From positions 33,157 to 97,156 of the forward strand of contig NZ_BMVO01000025.1 in NCBI RefSeq assembly GCF_014650755.1: a DNA stretch of 64,000 nt, in the 5' to 3' direction. The notes below the pieces were generated by a model. That model saw only the letters and a list, made by a program, of their open reading frames with translations. It did not search any database and was not told where the DNA came from. This DNA comes from Streptomyces chryseus. Its GTDB lineage: Bacteria; Actinomycetota; Actinomycetes; Streptomycetales; Streptomycetaceae. Shown piece by piece: positions 17,997 to 26,113 of this stretch. Both the position numbers and the translations under genes were made by a program. Positions within the stretch are counted from its first letter, which is position 1. Every line of letters starts with the position of its first letter.

Positions 17997-20246
17997 TCAG
18001 GCGAAGAGGCCCGGCAGCGTCGCCTCGTGCGCGGTGCGCAGCTCGCTCAGCGGGATGCTGAACTCGGCCTGCACCTCGATCTCGTCGCCGTCCACGACAC
18101 CGATCCGGGTCGCGGGCAGACCGCGCGCCCCGCACATGTCGTTGAAGCGGAGCTCCTCGCTGCGCGGCACGGACACGACCGCCCGGCCCGCCGACTCGGA
18201 GAAGAGGAACACGAAGGAGTCGAGGCCGTCCGGCACGACCAGCCGCGCACCCTTCCCGCCCCGCAGGCAGGACTCGGTGACCGCCTGGATCAGGCCGCCG
18301 TCGCTCAGGTCGTGCGCCGCGTCGATCATGCCGTCGCGCGAGGCCGAGATCAGGATCTCGCCGAGCAGCTTCTCCCGGTCCAGGTCGACCTTCGGCGGCA
18401 TGCCGCCGAGGTGGTCGTGGATCACCTGGGACCAGGCCGAGCCGCCCAGTTCCTCGTGCGTGTCGCCGAGCAGGTAGAGGAGCTGGCCCTCTTCCGCGAA
18501 GGCGACGGGCGTACGCCGGGTCACGTCGTCGATCACGCCGAGCACCGCGACGACCGGCGTCGGGTGGATGGCGGTCTCGCCGGTCTGGTTGTAGAGCGAG
18601 ACGTTGCCGCCGGTCACCGGCGTACCGAGCTGCAGGCAGCCGTCCGCGAGACCGCGCGTGGCCTCAGCGAACTGCCACATGACGTCCGGGTCCTCGGGGG
18701 AGCCGAAGTTCAGGCAGTCGGAGATCGCGAGCGGCTTGGCGCCGGACGCGGCGACGTTGCGGTACGACTCGGCCAGCGCGAGCTGCGCGCCCGTGTACGG
18801 GTCGAGCTTCGCGTACCGGCCGTTGCCGTCGGTCGCCATGGCGACGCCCAGGTTCGTCTTCTCGTCGATCCGCACCATGCCGGCGTCCTCGGGCATGGCG
18901 AGCACCGTGTTGCCCTGCACGAACCGGTCGTACTGGTCGGTGATCCACGACTTCGACGCCTGGTTCGGCGACGAGACCAGCTTCAGCACCTGCTCGCGCA
19001 GCTCCGCCGCGTTCGCCGGGCGGGCCAGCTTGTTGGCGTCGTCGGCCTGGAGGGCGTCCTGCCACGCGGGACGGGCGTACGGCCGGTTGTAGACCGGGCC
19101 CTCGTGGGCCACGGTGCGCGGCGGCACGTCGACGATCTGCTCGCCGTGCCAGAAGATCTCCAGCTGCGAGCCGTCGGTCACCTCACCGATGACGGTGGCG
19201 ATGACGTCCCACTTCTCGCAGATCTCCATGAACCGGTCGACCTTGTCCGGCTCGACGATCGCGCACATGCGCTCCTGCGACTCGCTCATGAGGATTTCCT
19301 CGGGCGAGAGGGAGGAGTCGCGCAGCGGAACGGTGTCCAGTTCCACGCGCATGCCGCCGGAACCGGCCGAGGCCAGCTCGGAGGTGGCACAGGACAGGCC
19401 CGCGCCGCCGAGGTCCTGGATGCCCGCGACGAGCTGCTCGCGGAAGATCTCCAGGGTGCACTCGATGAGGAGCTTCTCCTGGAACGGGTCGCCCACCTGG
19501 ACGGCCGGACGCTTGGCGGGCCCGGTCGACTCGAAGGTCTCCGAGGCCAGCACCGACACGCCGCCGATGCCGTCGCCGCCCGTGCGGGCGCCGTACAGGA
19601 CGACCTTGTTGCCGGGACCGCTCGCCTTCGCGAGGTGGATGTCCTCGTGCTTCATGACGCCGATGCAGCCGGCGTTGACCAGCGGGTTGCCCTGGTAGCA
19701 CGCGTCGAAGACGACCTCGCCGCCGATGTTCGGCAGGCCCAGGCAGTTGCCGTAGCCGCCGATGCCCGCGACGACGCCGGGCAGCACGCGCCGGGTGTCG
19801 GGGTGGTCGGCCGCGCCGAAGCGCAGCGGGTCGACGACCGCGACCGGGCGGGCGCCCATGGCGAGGATGTCGCGGACGATGCCGCCGACACCCGTGGCCG
19901 CGCCCTGGTAGGGCTCGATGTACGAGGGGTGGTTGTGCGACTCGACCTTGAAGGTCACGGCGTAGCCCTGGCCGACGTCGACGACGCCCGCGTTCTCGCC
20001 GATGCCGACGAGCATCGCGTCGTTGGCGGGGACCTTCTCGCCGAACTGCTTCAGGTGGACCTTGCTGCTCTTGTACGAGCAGTGCTCGGACCACATGACG
20101 CTGTACATGGCGAGCTCGGCGCCGGTCGGGCGGCGGCCGAGGATCTCCCGGATGCGCGCGTACTCGTCCTCCTTGAGGCCGAGTTCCTTCCAGGGCTGCT
20201 CGGCCTCGGGGGTCTCGCCCGCGTGCTTGACAGTGTCCAAAGTCAT
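17997..20246 (-). CDS. purL: phosphoribosylformylglycinamidine synthase subunit PurL
   Basis: 749 aa, the size of the small-type PurL that works with PurS and PurQ. The complex converts FGAR to FGAM with ATP and glutamine, step four of purine synthesis. Seen in order: the N-terminal linker (YSVMWSEHCSYKSSK), the first AIRS-like domain (NHPSYIEPYQGAATGVGGIVRDI), GARPVAVVDPLRFG, the QDLGGAGLSCATSELA block, and a second AIRS-like half (NLGVAMATDGNGRYAKLDP, LTLY-type repeat NVSLYNQTG). Its ATG overlaps the purQ stop by four bases (20243-20246), so translation is coupled. Last gene of purS-purQ-purL. Confidence 0.97.
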   Translation of the reverse strand: MTLDTVKHAGETPEAEQPWKELGLKEDEYARIREILGRRPTGAELAMYSVMWSEHCSYKSSKVHLKQFGEKVPANDAMLVGIGENAGVVDVGQGYAVTFKVESHNHPSYIEPYQGAATGVGGIVRDILAMGARPVAVVDPLRFGAADHPDTRRVLPGVVAGIGGYGNCLGLPNIGGEVVFDACYQGNPLVNAGCIGVMKHEDIHLAKASGPGNKVVLYGARTGGDGIGGVSVLASETFESTGPAKRPAVQVGDPFQEKLLIECTLEIFREQLVAGIQDLGGAGLSCATSELASAGSGGMRVELDTVPLRDSSLSPEEILMSESQERMCAIVEPDKVDRFMEICEKWDVIATVIGEVTDGSQLEIFWHGEQIVDVPPRTVAHEGPVYNRPYARPAWQDALQADDANKLARPANAAELREQVLKLVSSPNQASKSWITDQYDRFVQGNTVLAMPEDAGMVRIDEKTNLGVAMATDGNGRYAKLDPYTGAQLALAESYRNVAASGAKPLAISDCLNFGSPEDPDVMWQFAEATRGLADGCLQLGTPVTGGNVSLYNQTGETAIHPTPVVAVLGVIDDVTRRTPVAFAEEGQLLYLLGDTHEELGGSAWSQVIHDHLGGMPPKVDLDREKLLGEILISASRDGMIDAAHDLSDGGLIQAVTESCLRGGKGARLVVPDGLDSFVFLFSESAGRAVVSVPRSEELRFNDMCGARGLPATRIGVVDGDEIEVQAEFSIPLSELRTAHEATLPGLFA

Positions 20247-20923
20247 GCGTTGACCAGCTTCTTCAGGATCGAGGTGAAGAATCCGAGGCCGTCGGTACGT
20301 CCCGTGCCGACCAGCGGCTCCACGGCGTGCTCCGGGTGCGGCATCAGGCCGACGACGTTGCCGGCGGCGTTGGTGATGCCGGCGATGTCACGGAGCGAGC
20401 CGTTCGGGTTGACGTCGAGGTAGCGGAAGGCGACGCGGCCCTCCGCCTCCAGCTCGTCGAGCACGCGCTCCTCGGCGACGTAACGGCCGTCCATGTTCTT
20501 GAGCGGGATGTGGACCTCCTGCCCGGCGGTGTAGTCCGCCGTCCAGGCCGTGCCGCTCGTCTCCACGCGCAGCTTCTGCTCGCGGCAGATGAAGTGCAGG
20601 TGGTTGTTCTGGAGCATCCCGCCGGGCAGCAGGTGCGCCTCGGTGAGGATCTGGAATCCGTTGCAGATGCCGAGGACCGGGAGACCGGCCTTCGCCTGCT
20701 CGATGATCGTCTCCATCACCGGCGAGAAGCGGGCGATCGCGCCGGCCCGCAGGTAGTCGCCGTAGGAGAAGCCTCCCGCGAGCACGACCGCGTCGACCTG
20801 CTTGAGGTCCTTGTCGCGGTGCCACAGCGAGACCGGCTCGGCGCCCGCGGTCCGGACGGCGCGGAGGCTGTCCTTGTCGTCGAGCGTTCCCGGAAAGGTG
20901 ACGACTCCGATACGAGCGGTCAC
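20243..20923 (-). CDS. purQ: phosphoribosylformylglycinamidine synthase glutaminase subunit PurQ
   Basis: 226 aa, class I glutamine amidotransferase that makes ammonia for PurL. The nucleophile Cys lies in GICNGFQ and the catalytic His-Glu pair in LMPHPEHAVEP. The N-terminal GVVTFPGTLD and the VLAGGFSYGDYLRAGAIA block are typical of PurQ. It overlaps purS by four bases (20920-20923) and purL by four bases, giving a tightly coupled three-gene operon. Confidence 0.97.
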   Translation of the reverse strand: MTARIGVVTFPGTLDDKDSLRAVRTAGAEPVSLWHRDKDLKQVDAVVLAGGFSYGDYLRAGAIARFSPVMETIIEQAKAGLPVLGICNGFQILTEAHLLPGGMLQNNHLHFICREQKLRVETSGTAWTADYTAGQEVHIPLKNMDGRYVAEERVLDELEAEGRVAFRYLDVNPNGSLRDIAGITNAAGNVVGLMPHPEHAVEPLVGTGRTDGLGFFTSILKKLVNA

Positions 20924-21171
20924 TTCGACTCCTCCACCTTCACGGTGAAGTCCTCGATGACGGTGTTGGCGAGGAACGTTTCGGCCATCTCGTTGATGCG
21001 GGCGAGGGCGGCGTCATCGACCGGCCCGTCGACCTCGAGCTCGAAACGCTTTCCCTGACGGACGTCCGCGATTCCCTCGAAGCCGAGACGGGGCAGTGCA
21101 CGCTGCACCGCCTGTCCCTGCGGGTCGAGGATCTCGGGCTTGAGCATGACGTCGACTACGACGCGTGCCAC
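20920..21171 (-). CDS. purS: phosphoribosylformylglycinamidine synthase subunit PurS
   Basis: 83 aa from the GTG at 21169-21171, chosen because GGGAG lies five bases upstream; another GTG two codons earlier is less well placed. PurS is a small dimer that bridges PurQ and PurL and helps channel ammonia. The fold pattern is visible: VVVDVMLKPEILDPQGQAV, a central strand FEGIADVRQGKRFELEV, and an end helix with the FLANTVIEDF motif. First gene of the operon; its promoter must lie in the 325-bp gap shared with the divergent Lsr2-family gene. Confidence 0.95.
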   Translation of the reverse strand: MARVVVDVMLKPEILDPQGQAVQRALPRLGFEGIADVRQGKRFELEVDGPVDDAALARINEMAETFLANTVIEDFTVKVEESK

Positions 21172-21496
21172 TGGCACTCCCGGTGGTGGTGTGGTGCGAA
21201 GGCGGTTCCATCAGCGTACCCGCCCTGAAATTCTACGCGGGTAGATATACGTTGACGTGGATCACGTTCCGGTATCGGGCACGACAACTCAGGGAAAAAT
21301 CCGCGAAAAAGTGGCCGTCTCCGATTGCGGAGAGACACGCGGACGGAATTAACTGGGCTTCACCATGCAATGCCTCGCGCTGTACAAAGGAATAGCGAGA
21401 AAATGAGCATTGCTCCAAATCAGCCGGAAGGCCGGCATCACCGCACGTCAGGCGCGATGTCTGATGCGGTAGTGCCGCAGGAAAGGACCGACGTCC
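21172..21496. promoter_or_regulatory. divergent promoter region purS / Lsr2-like gene
   Basis: 325 bp, unusually AT-rich for this genome between about 21225 and 21420, with TTGACG (about 21251) and several A-runs. Lsr2-type proteins prefer AT-rich DNA, so autoregulation of the neighbouring gene is plausible but only inferred. No coding region is supported. Confidence 0.45.
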
Positions 21497-21814
21497 GTGG
21501 CTCAGCGCGTAGTGGTCACGCTCTCCGACGACATCGACGGAGGGGATGCAGCGGAAACGGTCAGCTTCGGCCTGGACGGGAAGTCGTACGAGATCGACCT
21601 GAATCCCGCCAATGCAAAGAAACTGCGCACGGCACTGGAGCCCTTCATCGAGGCCGGCCGAAAGCACTCGAAGTCGGGCAAGGTCTACCGCCACACGCCC
21701 GTGGCGCCCGACCCCGCCGCCGTGCGCGCCTGGGCGCGCTCGCACCAGATGGACGTTCCGGCCCGCGGCCGCATCCCGAAGAAGGTCTACGAGGCCTTCG
21801 CCGAGGCCTCCTGA
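21497..21814 (+). CDS. lsrL: Lsr2-family nucleoid-associated protein (LsrL-like paralogue)
   Basis: 105 aa from a GTG with GAAAGGA upstream. The N-terminal dimerisation domain is typical (MAQRVVVTLSDDIDGGDAAETVSFGLDGKSYEIDL), and the C-terminal DNA-binding domain carries AVRAWARSH and the RGR loop (VPARGRIPKKVYEAF) that inserts into the minor groove of AT-rich DNA. Lsr2 proteins bridge DNA and silence horizontally acquired or specialised-metabolism genes. Streptomycetes have two; the copy next to purS matches the position of the secondary paralogue LsrL (SCO4076 in S. coelicolor, from memory). It stands alone and is followed by two tRNA-Gly genes. Confidence 0.92.
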   Translation: MAQRVVVTLSDDIDGGDAAETVSFGLDGKSYEIDLNPANAKKLRTALEPFIEAGRKHSKSGKVYRHTPVAPDPAAVRAWARSHQMDVPARGRIPKKVYEAFAEAS

Positions 21815-21969
21815 CGGCCCGAGGGCGGCCCGCCGCCGGCCGGGCGCGCGGGCCGGGGCGCGGCCTCGGAGCCCCCGCGAGCAGCCGACTTGCGTTCCAC
21901 CCCTGGTGATCGGCTAGAGTCTGGAGCACGCCGAGGGGCAAGGCCGAAAAGCCGGTCCCCGAGCAGCGT

Positions 21970-22041
21970 GCGGGTGTAGTTCAGTAGTAGAACACCCCCC
22001 TTCCAGGGGGGAGGCGCAGTGTGCAATTCCTGTCACCCGCT
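21970..22041 (+). tRNA. tRNA-Gly(TCC) with atypical D-loop and T-arm
   Basis: Acceptor GCGGGTG/CACCCGC, D stem GTTC/GAAC, anticodon stem of five C-G pairs with loop CTTCCAG (anticodon TCC at 22002-22004), discriminator T. The D loop reads AGTAGTA, so the usual G18-G19 is A-G. The T loop reads TGCAATT after G, giving G-T-G-C in place of the nearly universal G-T-T-C, and the T stem (22017-22021 with 22029-22033) has only one Watson-Crick pair. The tertiary G18-psi55 elbow pair cannot form. This fits a tRNA not meant for the ribosome; see findings. CCA is not encoded. Confidence 0.88.
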
Positions 22042-22094
22042 CTACATCGCTCATCGACCACTCCGGTGGATCGGGTACAGTGATGGCACCACAT

Positions 22095-22167
22095 GCGGAC
22101 GTGGCTCAGTTGGTAGAGCATCACCTTGCCAAGGTGAGGGTCGCGAGTTCGAATCTCGTCGTCCGCT
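22095..22167 (+). tRNA. tRNA-Gly(GCC), copy 1
   Basis: Regular cloverleaf: acceptor GCGGACG/CGTCCGC, D loop with GG, anticodon loop TTGCCAA (GCC), T arm GCGAG-TTCGAAT-CTCGT, discriminator T. It shares a transcript with the tRNA-Gly(TCC) gene 53 bases upstream, and a terminator follows. Confidence 0.97.
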
Positions 22168-22179
22168 CCATGAGTACGA

Positions 22180-22208
22180 AAGGCCCCGGTCATTGCGACC
22201 GGGGCCTT
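22180..22208 (+). terminator. terminator of the tRNA-Gly pair
   Basis: 12-bp perfect stem AAGGCCCCGGTC/GACCGGGGCCTT (22180-22191, 22197-22208) with a 5-base loop. Confidence 0.85.
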
Positions 22209-22317
22209 CGTCGTGTTGTCCCCGGTGCCGAAGGGCGACTGCGGTACTGACATTTGTCATGGACCCCGGTGACACCGCGCACTGCCGCCGGCCTTGGTCC
22301 GGCGGAAACCTTGAGAC

Positions 22318-23277
22318 ATGACCAGCGACGAGCATGTGATCGACGCCGAGGGGTTGCGGCGTACCTACGGCGGCGGCTTCGAAGCCGTCCGTTCCCTCTC
22401 CTTCTCCGTGGCGCGCGGCGAGCTCTTCGCGCTGCTCGGCACCAACGGGGCGGGCAAGACCTCGACCCTGGAGCTCCTGGAGGGCCTCGCCCGCCCCAGC
22501 GGCGGCAGCGTCCGAGTGCTCGGGCACGATCCTTACACCGAGCGCGCGGCCGTGCGGCCCCGGGTCGGCGTCATGCTCCAGGAGGGCGGCTTCCCGTCCG
22601 AGCTGACCGTGCGCGAGACCGTCCGGATGTGGGCGGGCTGCACCAGCGGGGCGCGGCCGGTGGGCGCGGCGCTGGAGATGGTGGGGCTGCACGGGCGGGA
22701 GAACGTACGGGTGAAGCAGCTCTCCGGCGGGGAGCGGCGGCGGCTCGACCTGGCCACGGCGCTGCTCGGACGGCCCGAGGTCCTCTTCCTCGACGAGCCG
22801 ACCACGGGGCTCGACGCCGAGGGGCGGCGCGAGACCTGGGACCTGGTGCGTGAGCTGCGCGACGGGGGGACGACCGTGCTGCTGACCACGCACTACCTGG
22901 AGGAGGCGGCGGAGCTCGCCGACCGGCTGGCGATCCTGCACGAGGGGCGGTTCGCGGCGCAGGGGCGGGTGGACGAGGTCGTGGCGCAGTACCCGTCGCG
23001 GATCTCCTTCGAGCTGCCGGACGGCTACCACCTGGGGGACCTGCCGCCGCTGGGGCAGCTGGGGGTCACGGGGCACGAAGTGGCGGGGCGTACGACGCGG
23101 TTGTTCACCGACCGGCTTCAGCGGACCGCCACCGGGCTGCTGACGTGGGCGCAGGCGGCGGGGGTGGAGCTGCGCGGACTCGACGCCCGGTCGGCCTCGC
23201 TGGAGGAGGCGTTCCTGGAGATCGCGGGCGGGGCGAGGAAGAACGAGCGGGACGAGGAAGGGGCGGTGGTCCGATGA
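22318..23277 (+). CDS. ABC transporter ATP-binding protein (drug/antibiotic export type)
   Basis: 319 aa. All ABC motifs are present: Walker A GTNGAGKTS, signature VKQLSGGERRRLDL, Walker B VLFLDEPTTGLD and switch His in LLTTHYLEEA. The C-terminal extension (about 100 residues after the nucleotide-binding domain) is common in DrrA/CcmA-type exporters. It overlaps the permease gene by four bases (ATGA, 23274-23277), and a histidine kinase and response regulator follow, so this is an ABC-plus-two-component cassette of the kind used for antimicrobial resistance or lipid sensing. The substrate is unknown. Confidence 0.93.
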   Translation: MTSDEHVIDAEGLRRTYGGGFEAVRSLSFSVARGELFALLGTNGAGKTSTLELLEGLARPSGGSVRVLGHDPYTERAAVRPRVGVMLQEGGFPSELTVRETVRMWAGCTSGARPVGAALEMVGLHGRENVRVKQLSGGERRRLDLATALLGRPEVLFLDEPTTGLDAEGRRETWDLVRELRDGGTTVLLTTHYLEEAAELADRLAILHEGRFAAQGRVDEVVAQYPSRISFELPDGYHLGDLPPLGQLGVTGHEVAGRTTRLFTDRLQRTATGLLTWAQAAGVELRGLDARSASLEEAFLEIAGGARKNERDEEGAVVR

Positions 23278-24041
23278 ACACGGCTGTGACGGGACGTATG
23301 GCGGCTCTGACGCGGGCCGAACTGACCCTGCTCGTACGGCACAGGGCGGTGCTCCTCACGGCGCTGGTGGTGCCGGTGGCCATGACGTTCGCGATGCGGC
23401 CGGTCGTCGAGGACATGGACCTGCGCGAGGCGGGGCTGTCGCTGGGGGAGGCGATGATGCCGATGGCCGTGGCGTTCGTGCTGCTCTTCGGGGTGTACTC
23501 GGCGCTGGTCACGGTCTATGTGGTGCGGCGCGAGGAGCTGGTACTGAAGCGGCTGCGGACCGGGGAGCTCGGCGACGCGGAGATACTGGCCGGGACGGCC
23601 GCCGCCACGCTGGTGGCCGGTCTCGCGCAGTGCGTGATGCTGCTGGTCGCGGGGGCGGCGGTGCTGGGGATGGAGATGCCGGCCGATCCGGTGTGGGTGA
23701 TGGCCGGTGTGCTGCTGGGGCTGGTGCTCGCCACCGCGATGGCCGCCCTGACCTCGGTGTTCACGCGGTCCGCCGAGGGCGCCCAGATCACGATCATGCC
23801 GCTGATGCTGATCTCGATGGTGGGGTCCGGTGTCGTCGTTCCGCTGGAGCTGCTTCCGGAGCGGGCGGCCCCGGTCCTGGAACTGCTGCCGCTGTCGCCG
23901 GTGGTGGAACTCGTGCGCGGCGGCTGGAGCGGGCAGTTGGGGGCGTACGAGGCGCTGGGGGCGGTCGGCACGGCGGTGGCGTGGACCGTACTGTCGGTGG
24001 TCGCTGTCCGGCGGTGGTTCCGGTGGGAGCCTCGGCGGTAG
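23274..24041 (+). CDS. ABC-2 type transporter permease
   Basis: 255 aa from the ATG overlapping the ATPase stop; the open frame extends upstream only as a shadow. Six hydrophobic segments are visible, among them AVLLTALVVPVAMTFAM, MPMAVAFVLLFGVYSALVTVYVV and the ITIMPLMLISMVGSGVVVPLELLP segment typical of ABC-2 permeases, which ends with LLPLSPVVELVRGG. The charged loop VRREELVLKRLRTGEL is the usual coupling region. It forms the transporter with the preceding ATPase. Confidence 0.92.
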   Translation: MNTAVTGRMAALTRAELTLLVRHRAVLLTALVVPVAMTFAMRPVVEDMDLREAGLSLGEAMMPMAVAFVLLFGVYSALVTVYVVRREELVLKRLRTGELGDAEILAGTAAATLVAGLAQCVMLLVAGAAVLGMEMPADPVWVMAGVLLGLVLATAMAALTSVFTRSAEGAQITIMPLMLISMVGSGVVVPLELLPERAAPVLELLPLSPVVELVRGGWSGQLGAYEALGAVGTAVAWTVLSVVAVRRWFRWEPRR

Positions 24042-24118
24042 GGGCGGCGTACGGGCGCGGTTCTGTGCCGGGCGCGGAGAGCCGGGCGCCGAGCTGGTGC
24101 GGGGAAGAGGGGGACGGG

Positions 24119-25342
24119 ATGAGGGGCTTCTGGCGGAAGCGGAGTCAGGCCGCGAAGCTGGATCTGTACATGCGGGCGCTGCTGTACATCCTGCCGTGGC
24201 CGCTCTCTCTCGGCGTCGTGCTCCCGCTCATGGGTGGGCTGACCGGCCCCGACCCCGGTGCCGCCGCACTGGTGCGGGGAGTGCTGGCGCTCTCCGTGGC
24301 CCAGTGCGCTGTCGCCATGCACACCATCCACCACGGGCTCGCGCATTACGTCGACGGCGCCCCGGCGCCCTGGCGCTCGGCGACCGTCGCGCTCGCGCTG
24401 ATGGTGGCGTCGGTGGGGCTGATCGCGGCCCTTCAGGCGACCGGCGGCATCGACCGTCAGGGGACGGTGATGGCACAGATGCTGCTGAACACCCTGCTGA
24501 CAGCGGCCATGTCGACGTTCATGCTGTCGACGCTCCGGCGGCTGGTCCTCGGGACGCTGGTCGTGGCGGTGCTGGTGGCGGGCGCGCTGGCAGCGACCGG
24601 CGGACACAGCGGGCTGCCCGTGGCGGGGGTGATCATCGTCCTCTGTGCAGGACTCTTCGGGCTGGTGACCACCCGGTCGTCGGCCTGGTTCGTCGCGGTG
24701 ATCTGGGAACTGGACCAGGCCCGCGACGTGGCCGCGCGGCTCGCGGTCGCCGAGGAACGGCTGCGGTTCGGACGGGACATGCACGACGTGATGGGCCGCA
24801 ACCTCGCCGTCATCGCGCTCAAGAGCGAGCTGGCGGTGCAGCTCGCGCGGCGGGGCAGGCCGGAGGCCGCCGACCAGATGGCCGAGGTGCAGCGGATCGC
24901 GCAGGAGTCGCAGCGCGAGGTGCGTGAGCTCGTACGGGGCTATCGAGCGGCGGATCTGCCCGCCGAACTGGAAGGGGCGCGGGGCGTGTTGAGCGCGGCG
25001 GGCATCGAGTGCCTGATGGACCGGGGTCCCGGCGACGAGCTGCCGGCCGGCGTGCAGTCGGCGCTCGGGTGGGTCGTCCGGGAAGCGACGACCAATGTGC
25101 TGCGGCACGGGGACGCGCGCAGGTGCACGGTACGGCTGAGGGCGGACGGGGGGCGTGCGGTGCTGGTCGTGGAGAACGACGGCGCGGGCGAGGTGTCCGC
25201 CACGGGCAGCCCCGGGTCGGGGCTCGCGGGGCTGCGGGAGCGGCTGGGCGCGGTCGGCGGGACGCTGCGGGCGGGGCCGGCCGGGGACGGGCGCTTCCGG
25301 CTCACAGCCGAGGTTCCGCTGGCCCGGGAGGCGCTGCGGTGA
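24119..25342 (+). CDS. two-component sensor histidine kinase (HisKA_3, DesK/NarX-like)
   Basis: 407 aa from the ATG at 24119, 77 bp after the permease. The N-terminal half has about five or six membrane segments (for example LLYILPWPLSLGVVLPLMGG and LVLGTLVVAVLVAGALAATG) and no large extracellular domain, so it probably senses the membrane or the partner transporter. The phospho-acceptor is His222 in RDMHDVMGRNLAVIALK. The HATPase domain shows REATTNVLRHGDA and GSGLAGLRERLGAVGG. It is coupled to the response regulator by an overlap of four bases. Likely role: control of the adjacent ABC transporter. Confidence 0.92.
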   Translation: MRGFWRKRSQAAKLDLYMRALLYILPWPLSLGVVLPLMGGLTGPDPGAAALVRGVLALSVAQCAVAMHTIHHGLAHYVDGAPAPWRSATVALALMVASVGLIAALQATGGIDRQGTVMAQMLLNTLLTAAMSTFMLSTLRRLVLGTLVVAVLVAGALAATGGHSGLPVAGVIIVLCAGLFGLVTTRSSAWFVAVIWELDQARDVAARLAVAEERLRFGRDMHDVMGRNLAVIALKSELAVQLARRGRPEAADQMAEVQRIAQESQREVRELVRGYRAADLPAELEGARGVLSAAGIECLMDRGPGDELPAGVQSALGWVVREATTNVLRHGDARRCTVRLRADGGRAVLVVENDGAGEVSATGSPGSGLAGLRERLGAVGGTLRAGPAGDGRFRLTAEVPLAREALR

Positions 25343-25965
25343 GTGATTCCGCCGTACGACCGGTGCGGGTGCTGCTCGCCGACGACGAGCATCTGATCAG
25401 GGGCGCGCTGGCGGCGCTCCTCGGACTGGAGGACGACCTCGTCGTGGTCGCCGAGGCGGCCACGGGGCCCGAGGCGCTGGCGATGGCACGGGCCCACCGG
25501 CCGGACGTCGCCGTGCTGGATCTCCAGATGCCGGGTCTCGACGGTGTGAGTGTGGCCACAGCCCTGCGCGACGAGCTGCCCGACTGCCGCTGCATGATCG
25601 TGACCAGCCACGGGCGGCCCGGGCATCTGAAGCGGGCGCTGGCGGCGGGGGTGCGGGCGTTCGTGCCGAAGACCGTCAGCGCGCAGCGGCTGGCCGAACT
25701 GATCCGGAGCGTACGGGACGGAAACCGTTACGTGGACCCGGAGTTGGCGGCCGACGCGATCTCCGCCGGGGACTCGCCGCTGACCGCCCGCGAGGCGGAG
25801 GTGCTGGAACTGGCGGCGGACGGGGCGCCGGTCACGGAGATCGCAGAGCGGGCGGCCCTGTCGCCGGGAACGGTGCGCAACTACCTGTCCTCGGCCGCCT
25901 CGAAACTGGGCGCCGAGAATCGTCATGCGGCGGTGCGGCTCGCACGCGAGCGAGGTTGGGTATAG
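25339..25965 (+). CDS. NarL/DesR-family response regulator
   Basis: 208 aa from a GTG that overlaps the kinase stop. The receiver domain has the acidic pair DDE at the N-terminus, the phosphorylation site Asp61 in VLDLQMPG and a conserved Lys in FVPKTVS. The C-terminal LuxR-type helix-turn-helix is LTAREAEVLELAADGAPVTEIAERAALSPGTVRNYLSSA. It most likely activates the ABC-kinase-regulator operon in response to a cell-envelope signal. A tRNA-Gly gene follows after 29 bp. Confidence 0.93.
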   Translation: MSDSAVRPVRVLLADDEHLIRGALAALLGLEDDLVVVAEAATGPEALAMARAHRPDVAVLDLQMPGLDGVSVATALRDELPDCRCMIVTSHGRPGHLKRALAAGVRAFVPKTVSAQRLAELIRSVRDGNRYVDPELAADAISAGDSPLTAREAEVLELAADGAPVTEIAERAALSPGTVRNYLSSAASKLGAENRHAAVRLARERGWV

Positions 25966-25994
25966 TGGGCATCGCACACGGCAACACAGTGCAT

Positions 25995-26067
25995 GCGGAC
26001 GTAGCTCAGTTGGTAGAGCGCAACCTTGCCAAGGTTGAGGTCGCCAGTTCGAACCTGGTCGTCCGCT
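25995..26067 (+). tRNA. tRNA-Gly(GCC), copy 2
   Basis: Regular cloverleaf with acceptor GCGGACG/CGTCCGC, anticodon loop TTGCCAA (GCC), T arm GCCAG-TTCGAAC-CTGGT. It is closely similar to the copy at 22095 (differences in the anticodon and T stems). The two copies are in the same orientation and flank the ABC/two-component cassette. Confidence 0.97.
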
Positions 26068-26074
26068 CAGAGGA

Positions 26075-26105
26075 GAAGGCCCCGGTCGTCACGACCGGGG
26101 CCTTC
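26075..26105. terminator. terminator of tRNA-Gly copy 2, also usable by purC
   Basis: 15-bp perfect stem GAAGGCCCCGGTCGT/ACGACCGGGGCCTTC around a single base. It lies between the tRNA and the convergent purC stop at 26114. Confidence 0.85.
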
Positions 26106-26113
26106 CGCGTGTT

